The position numbers and the translations under genes are program-made. Below are positions 1-6,690 of a DNA stretch of 11,545 bases, piece by piece. This stretch comes from Thermodesulfovibrio sp. (GTDB lineage Bacteria; Nitrospirota; Thermodesulfovibrionia; Thermodesulfovibrionales; JdFR-85). The stretch's first letter is position 1; each line of letters opens with the position of its first letter. The notes below the pieces were generated by a model. The model was not told where the DNA came from. It ran no database searches and saw only the letters and a program-made list of their open reading frames with translations. Location: assembly GCA_027050975.1 (NCBI GenBank), contig JALUAR010000187.1:1-11545 (forward strand), read 5' to 3'.

Positions 1-73
1 TCGTAAGACAGCGTTTTCATGTGCTGCGTTTATATATTAATTGTAAATTTAGGATGCATTCGATTATTTAATT

Positions 74-103
74 TTTGAATCAATAAGCCTGGACTTTGAA
101 TCA
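74..103 (+). repeat. Direct repeat upstream of haoC, possible operator
   Basis: The 9-mer TTTGAATCA occurs at 74-82 and again at 95-103, a period of 21 bp or two helical turns. It lies 54-83 bp before the first gene. The first copy extends to the palindrome TTGAATCAA. Two same-face half-sites in front of an operon suggest binding of a dimeric regulator, but no known consensus is matched well and the region is AT-rich. No convincing -35/-10 pair was found in 1-156. Confidence 0.3.
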
Positions 104-156
104 GTGTAACAGGAATTAAAAGGACAACAAAACCATGAAAGAAAGGAGGGTAGATT

Positions 157-696
157 ATGGGCCAGACAGAGAAGAAAAAGGCTGTTATCGGATTGGTAGT
201 GGTTTTTTTGGTTGCCATTTTTCTCTCATTGACCACTGCCTCTATTGTGAAGTCAACAAGCACAGTTGATTTCTGTGCCTCTTGTGACGAAATGCAGATC
301 TTTTATGATACCTGGGAAAAGTCTATTCATGGGAAGGCCAAAAAGGGGGTAATTAAGGCTAAATGTGTTGATTGCCATCTTCCTCATAATGGAATAGTAA
401 CCTACCTGCTTGACAAGGCCAAGTTCGGAATTCATGACTACACTGTACATATATCAAAGAAGGAGTTGGATTGGGAGGCAAAATGGAAGACGAGAAAACC
501 GGATGTCCAGATGGCTTATGAGTCGGGATGCAGGAAGTGTCACAAGAACCTGATAGCTCCTGGGATTCCGCTTAAGGCTTTCAAGGCTCACAGGAAATAT
601 GAACTGGGTGAGACCAGAAAGAACTGCATATCCTGTCATAAAGATGCAGGTCATGGGGATTTGCTTAAGGCTATAAGAGAGAGAAAGAGCGTGTAA
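157..696 (+). CDS. haoC: NapC/NrfH-family tetrahaem cytochrome c, HAO-associated quinol dehydrogenase
   Basis: A 179-residue membrane-anchored cytochrome c, expected to oxidise menaquinol and deliver electrons to the periplasmic octahaem protein encoded next. One hydrophobic segment (about 10-30) anchors the N-terminus, with the rest in the periplasm. Four haem sites are visible: C40-x-x-C43, C70-x-x-C-H74, C125-x-x-C-H129 and C157-x-x-C-H161. The first reads CASCDEM, so the usual His is Asp44 while Met46 is kept. In Desulfovibrio vulgaris NrfH the equivalent haem is ligated by that Met, so the His is dispensable. The segment K87-A-K-x-G-x-x-D94 matches the Lys/Asp pair (spacing 7) near the quinol site of NrfH. 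The ATG is preceded by AAAGGAGG (142-149) with a 7-nt spacer. NrfH, HaoC (cM552-like) and NapC cannot be separated by motif alone; the HAO-like neighbour favours HaoC. Confidence 0.85.
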   Translation: MGQTEKKKAVIGLVVVFLVAIFLSLTTASIVKSTSTVDFCASCDEMQIFYDTWEKSIHGKAKKGVIKAKCVDCHLPHNGIVTYLLDKAKFGIHDYTVHISKKELDWEAKWKTRKPDVQMAYESGCRKCHKNLIAPGIPLKAFKAHRKYELGETRKNCISCHKDAGHGDLLKAIRERKSV

Positions 697-834
697 ACAT
701 TAAAACCGTCAAAAAAGGTTAAAGGTGGTGATAAGGCAAGAAGAGGATGAAAAGCATGCTAAAAAAGAAAAACTGTAATTAGGGGGACTGGAATGGGGGT
801 GAAGTACTGGAAACTAACCCTATCAAAATCAAAG

Positions 835-842
835 AAAGGAGG
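835..842 (+). promoter_or_regulatory. Strong ribosome binding site deciding a GTG start
   Basis: AAAGGAGG lies 8 nt before GTG 851. The same motif precedes haoC and rubrerythrin. It fixes the haoA start at the GTG that opens a clean signal peptide; no in-frame ATG occurs near it. Confidence 0.75.
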
Positions 843-850
843 GCAAGGAA

Positions 851-2215
851 GTGTTAACAAGATCTTTAAAGGTAAGCCTGTTTCTGGTTGTTGTCACGAT
901 CTTTCTGTGTACATCAGCTTGGGCGGAGAAAAAAAAGGTGGGGTTCCCGAACTTATCCGAGAAGAAGCTGGAGATTAAAAGGGGATTTACACCTGAAGCA
1001 TTAAAATGCATCAAATGTCATTCGAAAAAGACTCCAGGGATTGTTGCAGACTGGAAGGGTAGCCGAATGGCCCATGCAGGGGTGTCCTGCTATGACTGTC
1101 ATGTGGTTAAAAAGAGTTCCCCCATGGCCAGCCAGTGTGAGGGCGTGAAGAAAGAGATGCCCAATGTTTATACTTCACCCATGGTCTCGCCCAAGGCATG
1201 TGAAAGATGTCACCCATCGGAGGTTGAACAGTTTAGTAAAAGTGCCCATTCAAAACTTGCAGGTGCGCCGGTGATAGAGAAGAAGAAATTTCAAAAGCTA
1301 TTTTATGAGCTGGAAGGTGGAGAGTTTGCAGGAATACCAAAAGGAGACCCCCGTACCTTGGCAGCTAGACAAAGTGGATGCCAGATGTGTCACGGAATGA
1401 AGGTGAAACTAAAAGCCGATAATAAGCCTACAGATGATTCCTGGCCAGGCGGTATAGGTACTCGCTACCCTGACGGTGGTATCGGCAATTGTACTGTCTG
1501 TCACAATCGACACCAATTTAGTATTGCTGAAGCGAGAAAACCTGAGGCCTGCGCCAAGTGTCATATTGGTCCAGACCATCCCAATATAGAGATTTACTAC
1601 GAAAGCAGCCATGGCCAGCGTTATCTTTCTGAAGGCGAAAGTTGGAAATGGGATAGTGCTCCCGATGCCTGGGAGCCCGGTGATTATGCAGCCCCAACCT
1701 GTGCCACCTGCCATATGAGCGGTATCGGTGACCTAAGTACGACACATAACGTGACAGAACGTTTAAAATGGGATCTGGTTCATGCAAAGAGTGTGATAAG
1801 AAGTGGCGAGCGTGGTGACGGAGAAAAGGGACGCAAACTTATGAGAAAGGTTTGTAGTAATTGTCACAGCAAGGTTCTGATTGACAGTCACTTTGCCAAA
1901 CTTGACAGGGCAGTTGAGCTATACAATTTCTACTATGAAAATGCCCAAAAGATGATGAAGGAGTTGAAGGCGAAAGGGCTCCTTAAGAAGGACAAATGGA
2001 AAGATCCTTTCCAGGAACTTAATTACTATCTGTGGCATCATGTTGGTAGAAGGGCTCGTCATGGTGCGGCTATGGATGGCCCGGATTATGCACACTGGCA
2101 TGGCTTCTTCCAGATTTTCCAGGTCTACAAGGATATGGAAGACATCTATAACTGGCGTATAAAGAACAATAAGATCGAACCACTCAGTCCGGTAATGTCT
2201 TCTGCACCTTATTAA
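851..2215 (+). CDS. haoA: Octahaem hydroxylamine oxidoreductase-like cytochrome c
   Basis: A 454-residue periplasmic octahaem cytochrome. Signal peptide 1-25 (cleavage after A-W-A). Eight CxxCH sites with first Cys at 53, 80, 117, 177, 214, 234, 284 and 335. In the HAO family haem 4 (here C177-H181) is the catalytic haem, and the G-P-D242-H243-P motif after haem 6 corresponds to the conserved distal Asp-His pair. The C-terminal region has the conserved block H404-G-A-A-M-D-G-P-D-Y-A-H-W-H-G. It is shorter than the nitrifier enzyme (about 550 residues) and closer to HAO-like proteins of anaerobes, which are thought to reduce nitrite or hydroxylamine rather than oxidise it. Whether the Tyr that cross-links the P460 haem is present (Y413 is one candidate) needs an alignment. 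Start GTG with strong SD; 154 nt after haoC, same strand, probably one operon ending at the terminator that overlaps the stop codon. Confidence 0.88.
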   Translation: MLTRSLKVSLFLVVVTIFLCTSAWAEKKKVGFPNLSEKKLEIKRGFTPEALKCIKCHSKKTPGIVADWKGSRMAHAGVSCYDCHVVKKSSPMASQCEGVKKEMPNVYTSPMVSPKACERCHPSEVEQFSKSAHSKLAGAPVIEKKKFQKLFYELEGGEFAGIPKGDPRTLAARQSGCQMCHGMKVKLKADNKPTDDSWPGGIGTRYPDGGIGNCTVCHNRHQFSIAEARKPEACAKCHIGPDHPNIEIYYESSHGQRYLSEGESWKWDSAPDAWEPGDYAAPTCATCHMSGIGDLSTTHNVTERLKWDLVHAKSVIRSGERGDGEKGRKLMRKVCSNCHSKVLIDSHFAKLDRAVELYNFYYENAQKMMKELKAKGLLKKDKWKDPFQELNYYLWHHVGRRARHGAAMDGPDYAHWHGFFQIFQVYKDMEDIYNWRIKNNKIEPLSPVMSSAPY

Positions 2216-2244
2216 GAAAAGGGGCCGAAACGGCCCCTTTTCTT
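2214..2244 (+). terminator. Rho-independent terminator of haoCA
   Basis: Perfect 14-bp stem (AAGAAAAGGGGCCG paired with CGGCCCCTTTTCTT) with an AAA loop. The A-rich base pairs with a TTTTCTT tail. The 5' arm begins inside the haoA stop codon. The near-symmetry means it could work from either side. Confidence 0.9.
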
Positions 2245-2721
2245 ATGGGGTTACCTAGTAAATATTAACGAATTAGGGCTTGTTGAAGCTGGTCCCACCC
2301 TTGCAGAAGCAGTAAAGACAAAAGAGAATTAGAGCTTAACGTCAACAACCAAGTCCTGCCACTGTTGATCAAGCATATAATCATATTCAACTTAAGTGTT
2401 ACTCGGGAGATAGCGTATCAAAGATCATGCTCTAATCTGGTATGATTAAGTTGTAGCACGTTTTTGAAGTAACGTTCTCTATACGGAAGGAGGGAATTCT
2501 TTACGCTGGAGTCTACTTTCTTCTATCAGTCTTTGTTGTTGCATTTCATGTGAGGATAAATGAGGATAGTGTATGGTAAAAAAACGGTAAAATAGAGGTT
2601 GAGTCCATAATTGGTCATTTAGTTATGTTAGAGTTGTCTTGAATAGTTTAAAATAAAACAGACAAATAATCTGAATATTACAGTGTCGTATTTATAAAGA
2701 ATTCCAAAGGAGGAGGTATAT
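2245..2721. other. 477-bp intergenic region before rubrerythrin
   Basis: No intact gene was found. Three things can be seen. First, a + strand frame ending at 2332 reads ...NELGLVEAGPTLAEAVKTKEN, protein-like but with no start, possibly the tail of a lost gene. Second, an 8-bp stem with two G:U pairs (2426-2450, roughly GATCATGC to GTATGATT) is followed 12 nt later by a T5 run, a weak terminator-like shape. Third, a strong SD-like GGAAGGAGGG (2485-2494) precedes a short hydrophobic frame that lacks a standard start codon. The segment nearest rubrerythrin (2580-2700) is AT-rich and should carry its promoter. TTGAAT at 2639-2644 is a -35 candidate but has no well-spaced -10, and no PerR-type box was found. 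Confidence 0.4.
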
Positions 2722-3306
2722 ATGAAAAGCACAATTGAGAATCTGACAAAGGCCTTTATTGGTGAGAGCCAGGCAAGAAACCGCTATACCTTTTATGCAA
2801 AGATCGCCCAGAATGAGGGTTACGACCAGATAGCAGAAATCTTTCTTATAACTGCAGACAACGAACGAGAGCATGCCAAGTGGTTATTCAGACTGATCAA
2901 TGAACTTAAAAAGAAAAGCGGTGAGAGTTTTGATGAAATAGTGGTAGAGGCAGTAGCACCAACCACCCTCGGTACTACAGCTGAAAATCTAAAGGCTGCT
3001 ATTGCTGGAGAGAACTATGAATACACAAAAATGTACCCTGAATTTGCCGATGTGGCTGAAAAAGAGGGCTTTCCTGAGATTGCAGCGCGCTTAAGGGCAA
3101 TTGCCAGGGCAGAGGAGCATCATGAGGAGAGATATAAAAAGCTCCTTAAAGAGGTTGAAAGTGGTACGGTATTTAAAAAGTACAGGAAGGTCGTCTGGGT
3201 ATGCAGAAAATGCGGTTATGTACATGAAGGGGAAGAGCCACCTGAAAGGTGTCCTTCCTGTAATCATGAGGCAAATTACTTCCAGCTCAAGTGTGAAGAG
3301 TATTAA
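2722..3306 (+). CDS. rbr: Rubrerythrin
   Basis: A 194-residue cytoplasmic non-haem iron protein that reduces hydrogen peroxide to water in anaerobes, fed by reduced rubredoxin or an NADH-dependent reductase. Residues 1-140 are a ferritin-like four-helix domain with the diiron ligands in the usual order: E15, E48-x-x-H51, E97 and E100 (G-E-N-Y-E), and E131-x-x-H134. Residues 156-194 are a rubredoxin-like domain with a Fe(Cys)4 site, C161-x-x-C164 and C177-x-x-C180. This is the classical two-domain order and full length. ATG 2722 follows AAAGGAGG (2706-2713). It appears to be a single-gene transcript between two terminators. Regulation is not evident in the sequence; in many anaerobes rubrerythrin is PerR-controlled. 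Confidence 0.95.
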   Translation: MKSTIENLTKAFIGESQARNRYTFYAKIAQNEGYDQIAEIFLITADNEREHAKWLFRLINELKKKSGESFDEIVVEAVAPTTLGTTAENLKAAIAGENYEYTKMYPEFADVAEKEGFPEIAARLRAIARAEEHHEERYKKLLKEVESGTVFKKYRKVVWVCRKCGYVHEGEEPPERCPSCNHEANYFQLKCEEY

Positions 3307-3328
3307 TAGACCAGGGCTGTTTAAAAGG

Positions 3329-3370
3329 AAAAAGAGAGGACCACTGGATATCCAGCGGTCCTCTCTTTTT
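3329..3370. terminator. Bidirectional terminator between rubrerythrin and the convergent synthetase gene
   Basis: 19-nt arms (3329-3347 and 3352-3370) with a TATC-type 4-nt loop and one A.C mismatch. A5 on the left and T5 on the right make it usable from both strands. It lies 22 bp after the rbr stop and 19 bp after the stop of the minus-strand gene. Confidence 0.9.
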
Positions 3371-3389
3371 ATGTCATGATTGTGAAGTA

Positions 3390-4913
3390 TTATTTTGTTG
3401 AGGAGAGTCTTTCATGAACCATCTCTGTCACCTTTCGGAAATCTATCTTACCACTTCCCATCTTTGGCAGATCTTCTATTACAACAAATTGTTTGGGTAA
3501 GGCAATGTTGGGTAGCTCCGCAGCCATCTTCTTCAAGATCTCTTTTTCATTAATCTTCTCTGTAACAGCAGCTACAATTCTTGCCCCCTTCATTGCATCA
3601 GGTACCTCAACGACACAACAGGATACTCTCTCTGGTAACAGTTTTTCAAGTACATCCTCAACCCTTACAAGGGAGACCATCTCGCCGCCGATCTTTACAA
3701 ATCTCTTGAGCCTGCCGGCATGCCAGAGGAATCCGTCCTCATCAATGTATCCCATGTCTCCTGTATCATACCAGCCATGGCGGATTCTCATGGAGGTCTC
3801 TTCAAAATCATGAAGATAACCCTTCATAATGAGGTCACCTTTTACCAGGATTCTTCCTACCTCTCCTGGTGCACACTCCTGGCCGGTTTCGTAGTTCACT
3901 ATTCTCACCTCTACTTCGGGGATCACCTTTCCAACACTTCCGGGTTTATTGTGCTCCGGGGTGTTTACCGATATGACAGGAGAGGTTTCTGTAGTTCCGT
4001 AACCTTCATAAAGAGTTATGCCATGCTTTTTAAGAAATGCCTCTCTCAATGCTTCCGGGCATTTGTCAGCTCCGCTTACTGCAAGACGGACGCTTTTAAA
4101 ATCTCCCTCCTGGGATTTTCGCAGATATCCCCAGAGAAAACTCGGAGTTCCGACGACCATCGTTGGTTGTTCCTGACGAATAATCTCACAGACCCTTTTG
4201 TAATCAAGCGGATTAGCATAGGTTATGATGGTCATGCCGTGATAAAGGGGTGCCCATAGGTTAACGGTTAATCCGAAAACGTGGAAATAGGGGAGTGTGG
4301 CAAGCATTCTGTCATTCTCTGAAAGCTGGAAAACCTTGCTAAAACTTTTGATGTTTGAGAGGATGTTTTTATGTGTTAACTGGACCGCTTTCGGGTCCTT
4401 CTCACTCCCGCTTGTGAAGAGTATTACAGCGTTGTCATCAGGGTCGCCTCTGTGTACCCTTTTCAGCAGTAGTGGCAAAGGAAGCTTGGCTAAAAGGGCG
4501 CCTCTGATTTTATCCCTTGCCGAGATTTCCTCCATAAGGTCTTCTATGAAGACCATCCCTTTGAGTTCAGGACAATTTATCTTCTGAAGAAGGGTCCTGG
4601 AGGTAACGACGGTGGTAAAATCACACTTTCTCTGTGCATACTCAATGTTTTCTTTGGCTCCTGTTGAGTAGTTTATCATTACTGGTACCCTGCCGCTCAT
4701 AAGGGTAGCTATAATGGCTATGCCTGCGCCGGCAGAGGTAGGAATCATGATCCCCAAAAAGCCCTTTTCAAATCTTCTGAACTTATGAGCGAGAATCAAA
4801 GAACCTAAGAGTGCCCTAGAGTATGTAATCCTTCGGTCCGTGTTTTTGTCAATGAAAGCCAACTTGTCTTTATGTTTTTTTGCCGACTCTATAAAAATCT
4901 GGTGAAGAAGCAT
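3390..4913 (-). CDS. AMP-forming acyl-ACP/acyl-CoA synthetase, like the C-terminal half of Aas
   Basis: A 507-residue ANL-superfamily adenylating enzyme expected to activate fatty acids with ATP and load them on acyl carrier protein or CoA. Core motifs: P-loop T167-S-G-S-E-K-D-P-K (A3), E303-G-Y-G-T-T-E-T (A5), W381-Y-D-T-G-D (A7), G400-R-L-K-R-F-V-K-I-G-G-E-M-V-S-L (A8), and P487-x-G-S-G-K489 with the catalytic Lys (A10; M486 precedes). The A8 stretch and the L-F-T-S-G-S P-loop closely resemble the synthetase half of E. coli Aas rather than FadD. There is no acyltransferase (PlsC) domain, so this is the stand-alone version. The P-loop is unusual: the usual second Gly and the Gly of P-K-G are replaced (E-K-D-P-K-A). 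It starts 19 bp after fadL with SD GAGAGG, so the two form an operon for taking up and re-using exogenous fatty acids. Acceptor specificity (ACP or CoA) cannot be decided here. Confidence 0.85.
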   Translation of the reverse strand: MLLHQIFIESAKKHKDKLAFIDKNTDRRITYSRALLGSLILAHKFRRFEKGFLGIMIPTSAGAGIAIIATLMSGRVPVMINYSTGAKENIEYAQRKCDFTTVVTSRTLLQKINCPELKGMVFIEDLMEEISARDKIRGALLAKLPLPLLLKRVHRGDPDDNAVILFTSGSEKDPKAVQLTHKNILSNIKSFSKVFQLSENDRMLATLPYFHVFGLTVNLWAPLYHGMTIITYANPLDYKRVCEIIRQEQPTMVVGTPSFLWGYLRKSQEGDFKSVRLAVSGADKCPEALREAFLKKHGITLYEGYGTTETSPVISVNTPEHNKPGSVGKVIPEVEVRIVNYETGQECAPGEVGRILVKGDLIMKGYLHDFEETSMRIRHGWYDTGDMGYIDEDGFLWHAGRLKRFVKIGGEMVSLVRVEDVLEKLLPERVSCCVVEVPDAMKGARIVAAVTEKINEKEILKKMAAELPNIALPKQFVVIEDLPKMGSGKIDFRKVTEMVHERLSSTK

Positions 4914-4932
4914 GGATATCCTCTCGATAATA

Positions 4933-6315
4933 TTAAAATCTCCAGCTTAACTGGGCGTTAAGTATATTGACATTGGCTTCATAAGAGCCTCTTAATCCGC
5001 CCCTTAACTTGTCCTCTCCTGTGGGCGTCTTTTTGATTACGGGATCCTTGACAAATAGATGTGCATATCCGATGTCAATACCGATATGCTTGCTAAACCG
5101 GTATCCCACTCCAAAGGCAACCCAGAGTCGGTCCTCATCAGGGATTCTCGGAGTACGGTACTTTGCATCCCTGATAGGTGATTCGTCATAGGCTATACCT
5201 GTTCTCAGAGCCAGCTGCTTTGACGGCATATAGGTCAGACCAAGAGAATACCGGTAGCTGTCCTTCCACTTTGTAGTTGTGACGCCATCGGCCTGATAGG
5301 TGTTGTCAAACTTAAACCGCAGTTCATCAAAAACACTCCAGTTTGTCCAGGTTATATCAGCCATTACTGCCAGTTGGGAAGTAAGAAGATGATAAAGCCC
5401 CACTGATAAAGAGTCGGGCAGTGTGATATAGGACTCAGCATTTGTATCCTTGAAGATTGGGTATGGATCAAGCCCCGAGGGAACATTGGAGAAATCTGCG
5501 TCCCCTTTAACCTTGTGTTTAACACGAGAACGGTAGGCTATACCCAATCTTGTCTCGGCATTGAATTCGTAAAGTATACCCAGATTATAACCTATACCCC
5601 AGCTGTCTCCTTTTAGTGTAACATAGCCATCGGACTGTTGGGGGATAAGGCCAAGTGCACCAGCTGCAAGACCGAAGGCTGCTAATCCGCCGGCAGCATC
5701 AATTGTTCCGAAATCAATGGCATTGCTAAGTTTTGCTTTCAGATACTGAAAGTTGAGACCAATACCTATGCTGAGATTTTCATTAATAATATATGCGATG
5801 GTCGGATTGATGTTGATTGTAGTCAATTCGGATTTGATTGCATGGTATCTTCCCACCCACTCCTCGCTGTATTCGGTTTCAAGACCAAAAGGAGAGTTTA
5901 TGCCAAGGCCCACGGAGAGACTTTTCGTAAGATGACGGGCATAGTAGAAGTTGGGCACATAGACTGTTATGGCTCCGTTTCCACTGTCTCCGCCGGTGAG
6001 TGCAACTCCGGTAATGCTCTGAAGTACATGAGTGGAGCCTTCGTTTTTGAAACGAGCTGACGGCATTATAATATGAGTGCCTACTATAAGTTCGGGTTCC
6101 TGAAGACGGCTGATACCAGCAGGGTTGTAGAAGATGGTTGTTGCATCCTCTGCAGAGGCTGCTCCTCCTGCATACGCATTTCCTAAGCCGCTTACGCTCT
6201 GTTCTACAATGGCAAATCCGGCTCCCATGGCATTGCCACTGATTAGTAAGATCACAAGAAGAATGAAAAATAGAAGTTCTGCTGTTTTAGTCGATAAAAA
6301 GACTTTTCGCACCAT
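4933..6315 (-). CDS. fadL: FadL/OmpP1/TodX-family outer-membrane transporter
   Basis: A 460-residue outer-membrane beta-barrel for hydrophobic compounds, usually long-chain fatty acids and sometimes aromatic hydrocarbons. The signal peptide ends at about residue 31 (A-M-G). The mature protein then begins A-G-F and carries S-G-L-G-N-A-Y-A-G-G and N64-P-A, matching the FadL hatch/N-terminal signature. Alternating amphipathic strands follow, and the chain ends in Phe (L-S-W-R-F), the usual Bam recognition signal. ATG 6315 is preceded on the minus strand by AGGAGGAAAG. It is first gene of a two-gene operon with the acyl synthetase, which supports fatty-acid import over hydrocarbon import. It is divergent from the CO regulator, with a 375-bp shared upstream region. 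Confidence 0.9.
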   Translation of the reverse strand: MVRKVFLSTKTAELLFFILLVILLISGNAMGAGFAIVEQSVSGLGNAYAGGAASAEDATTIFYNPAGISRLQEPELIVGTHIIMPSARFKNEGSTHVLQSITGVALTGGDSGNGAITVYVPNFYYARHLTKSLSVGLGINSPFGLETEYSEEWVGRYHAIKSELTTININPTIAYIINENLSIGIGLNFQYLKAKLSNAIDFGTIDAAGGLAAFGLAAGALGLIPQQSDGYVTLKGDSWGIGYNLGILYEFNAETRLGIAYRSRVKHKVKGDADFSNVPSGLDPYPIFKDTNAESYITLPDSLSVGLYHLLTSQLAVMADITWTNWSVFDELRFKFDNTYQADGVTTTKWKDSYRYSLGLTYMPSKQLALRTGIAYDESPIRDAKYRTPRIPDEDRLWVAFGVGYRFSKHIGIDIGYAHLFVKDPVIKKTPTGEDKLRGGLRGSYEANVNILNAQLSWRF

Positions 6316-6416
6316 TTTTCTTTCCTCCTAATGATTATTTTTCAGATTAACTGTTTTTATTATTCTGTTTAAGAGAGCCAGTGCTCTGCGGGGCTTTATA
6401 ATAAGTTAAATTAAGC

Positions 6417-6452
6417 CCAGGATACCAAGTGGATATCCTCAGGCCAGGTACC
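6417..6452. promoter_or_regulatory. Operator-like inverted and direct repeat
   Basis: AGGATACC (6419-6426) and GGATATCCT (6431-6439) form an inverted repeat around AAGT with a 1-nt bulge. CCAGGATACC (6417-6426) recurs as CCAGGTACC (6444-6452), 27 bp further on. The cluster overlaps the putative -35 of fadL on the minus strand. That position would suit a repressor of the fatty-acid operon or a site for the divergent regulator; neither is shown. Confidence 0.35.
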
Positions 6453-6672
6453 CTTTGTAGGGTTAAAAAAGTACTAAAATTATCCATATTTGTATGATCA
6501 AAGTCAAGGTCTGGAGCTTTAAGAATTTCTTAACAACAAGGAGATATAAAAATTGTAGCGTTTTTTTCAAAATAGGAGTATTAAATTAATAAGCCTTGAT
6601 AAGAGTGAAGTTTGTGAAAATAGAAGAATAACACACATAACCATTAAAACGAAATTTCTGGTTGGATTTGGT

Positions 6673-6678
6673 TATAAT
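6673..6678 (+). promoter_or_regulatory. Possible -10 element immediately before rcoM
   Basis: An exact TATAAT lies 12 nt before ATG 6691. A start of transcription about 7 nt downstream would leave a leader of only about 5 nt and no room for a Shine-Dalgarno, and none is seen. No recognisable -35 sits 16-18 bp upstream. So either the mRNA is nearly leaderless, or this is a chance match in AT-rich DNA and translation starts elsewhere. Confidence 0.3.
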
Positions 6679-6690
6679 TTAAAAAAAACT

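Larger units (their letters stand above)
6316..6690. other. Divergent intergenic region between fadL and rcoM
   Basis: AT-rich, with no gene recognised. It should hold the promoters of both flanking genes. On the minus strand, TTGGTA (6428-6423) and TATTAT (6403-6398), 19 bp apart, are a weak promoter candidate for fadL next to the inverted repeat described separately. A small hairpin ACCCT-TTGT-AGGGT lies near 6450-6464. The frame of the rcoM product stays open upstream of its ATG to about 6571 but without ATG, GTG or TTG in frame. Confidence 0.45.

Noticed and set aside
747..782. 11-codon leader peptide (M-K-S-M-L-K-K-K-N-C-N) before haoA
   Set aside because: Too short and low in complexity to support; no attenuator-like hairpin follows it.
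793..978. 61-codon + strand frame between haoC and haoA
   Set aside because: It overlaps the haoA signal-peptide region in another frame and has low-complexity Lys/Gly content. The strong ribosome site inside it serves the GTG of haoA.
2290..2305. Sigma-54-like element TGGTCCC-N4-TTGCA
   Set aside because: GG/GC spacing is right, but the TGG block departs from consensus at key positions, no gene starts nearby (rbr is over 400 bp away), and it lies inside the possible gene remnant.
3720..4259. 179-codon + strand frame opposite the acyl synthetase
   Set aside because: It lies wholly within the complement of conserved ANL motifs, with no recognisable domain or ribosome site.
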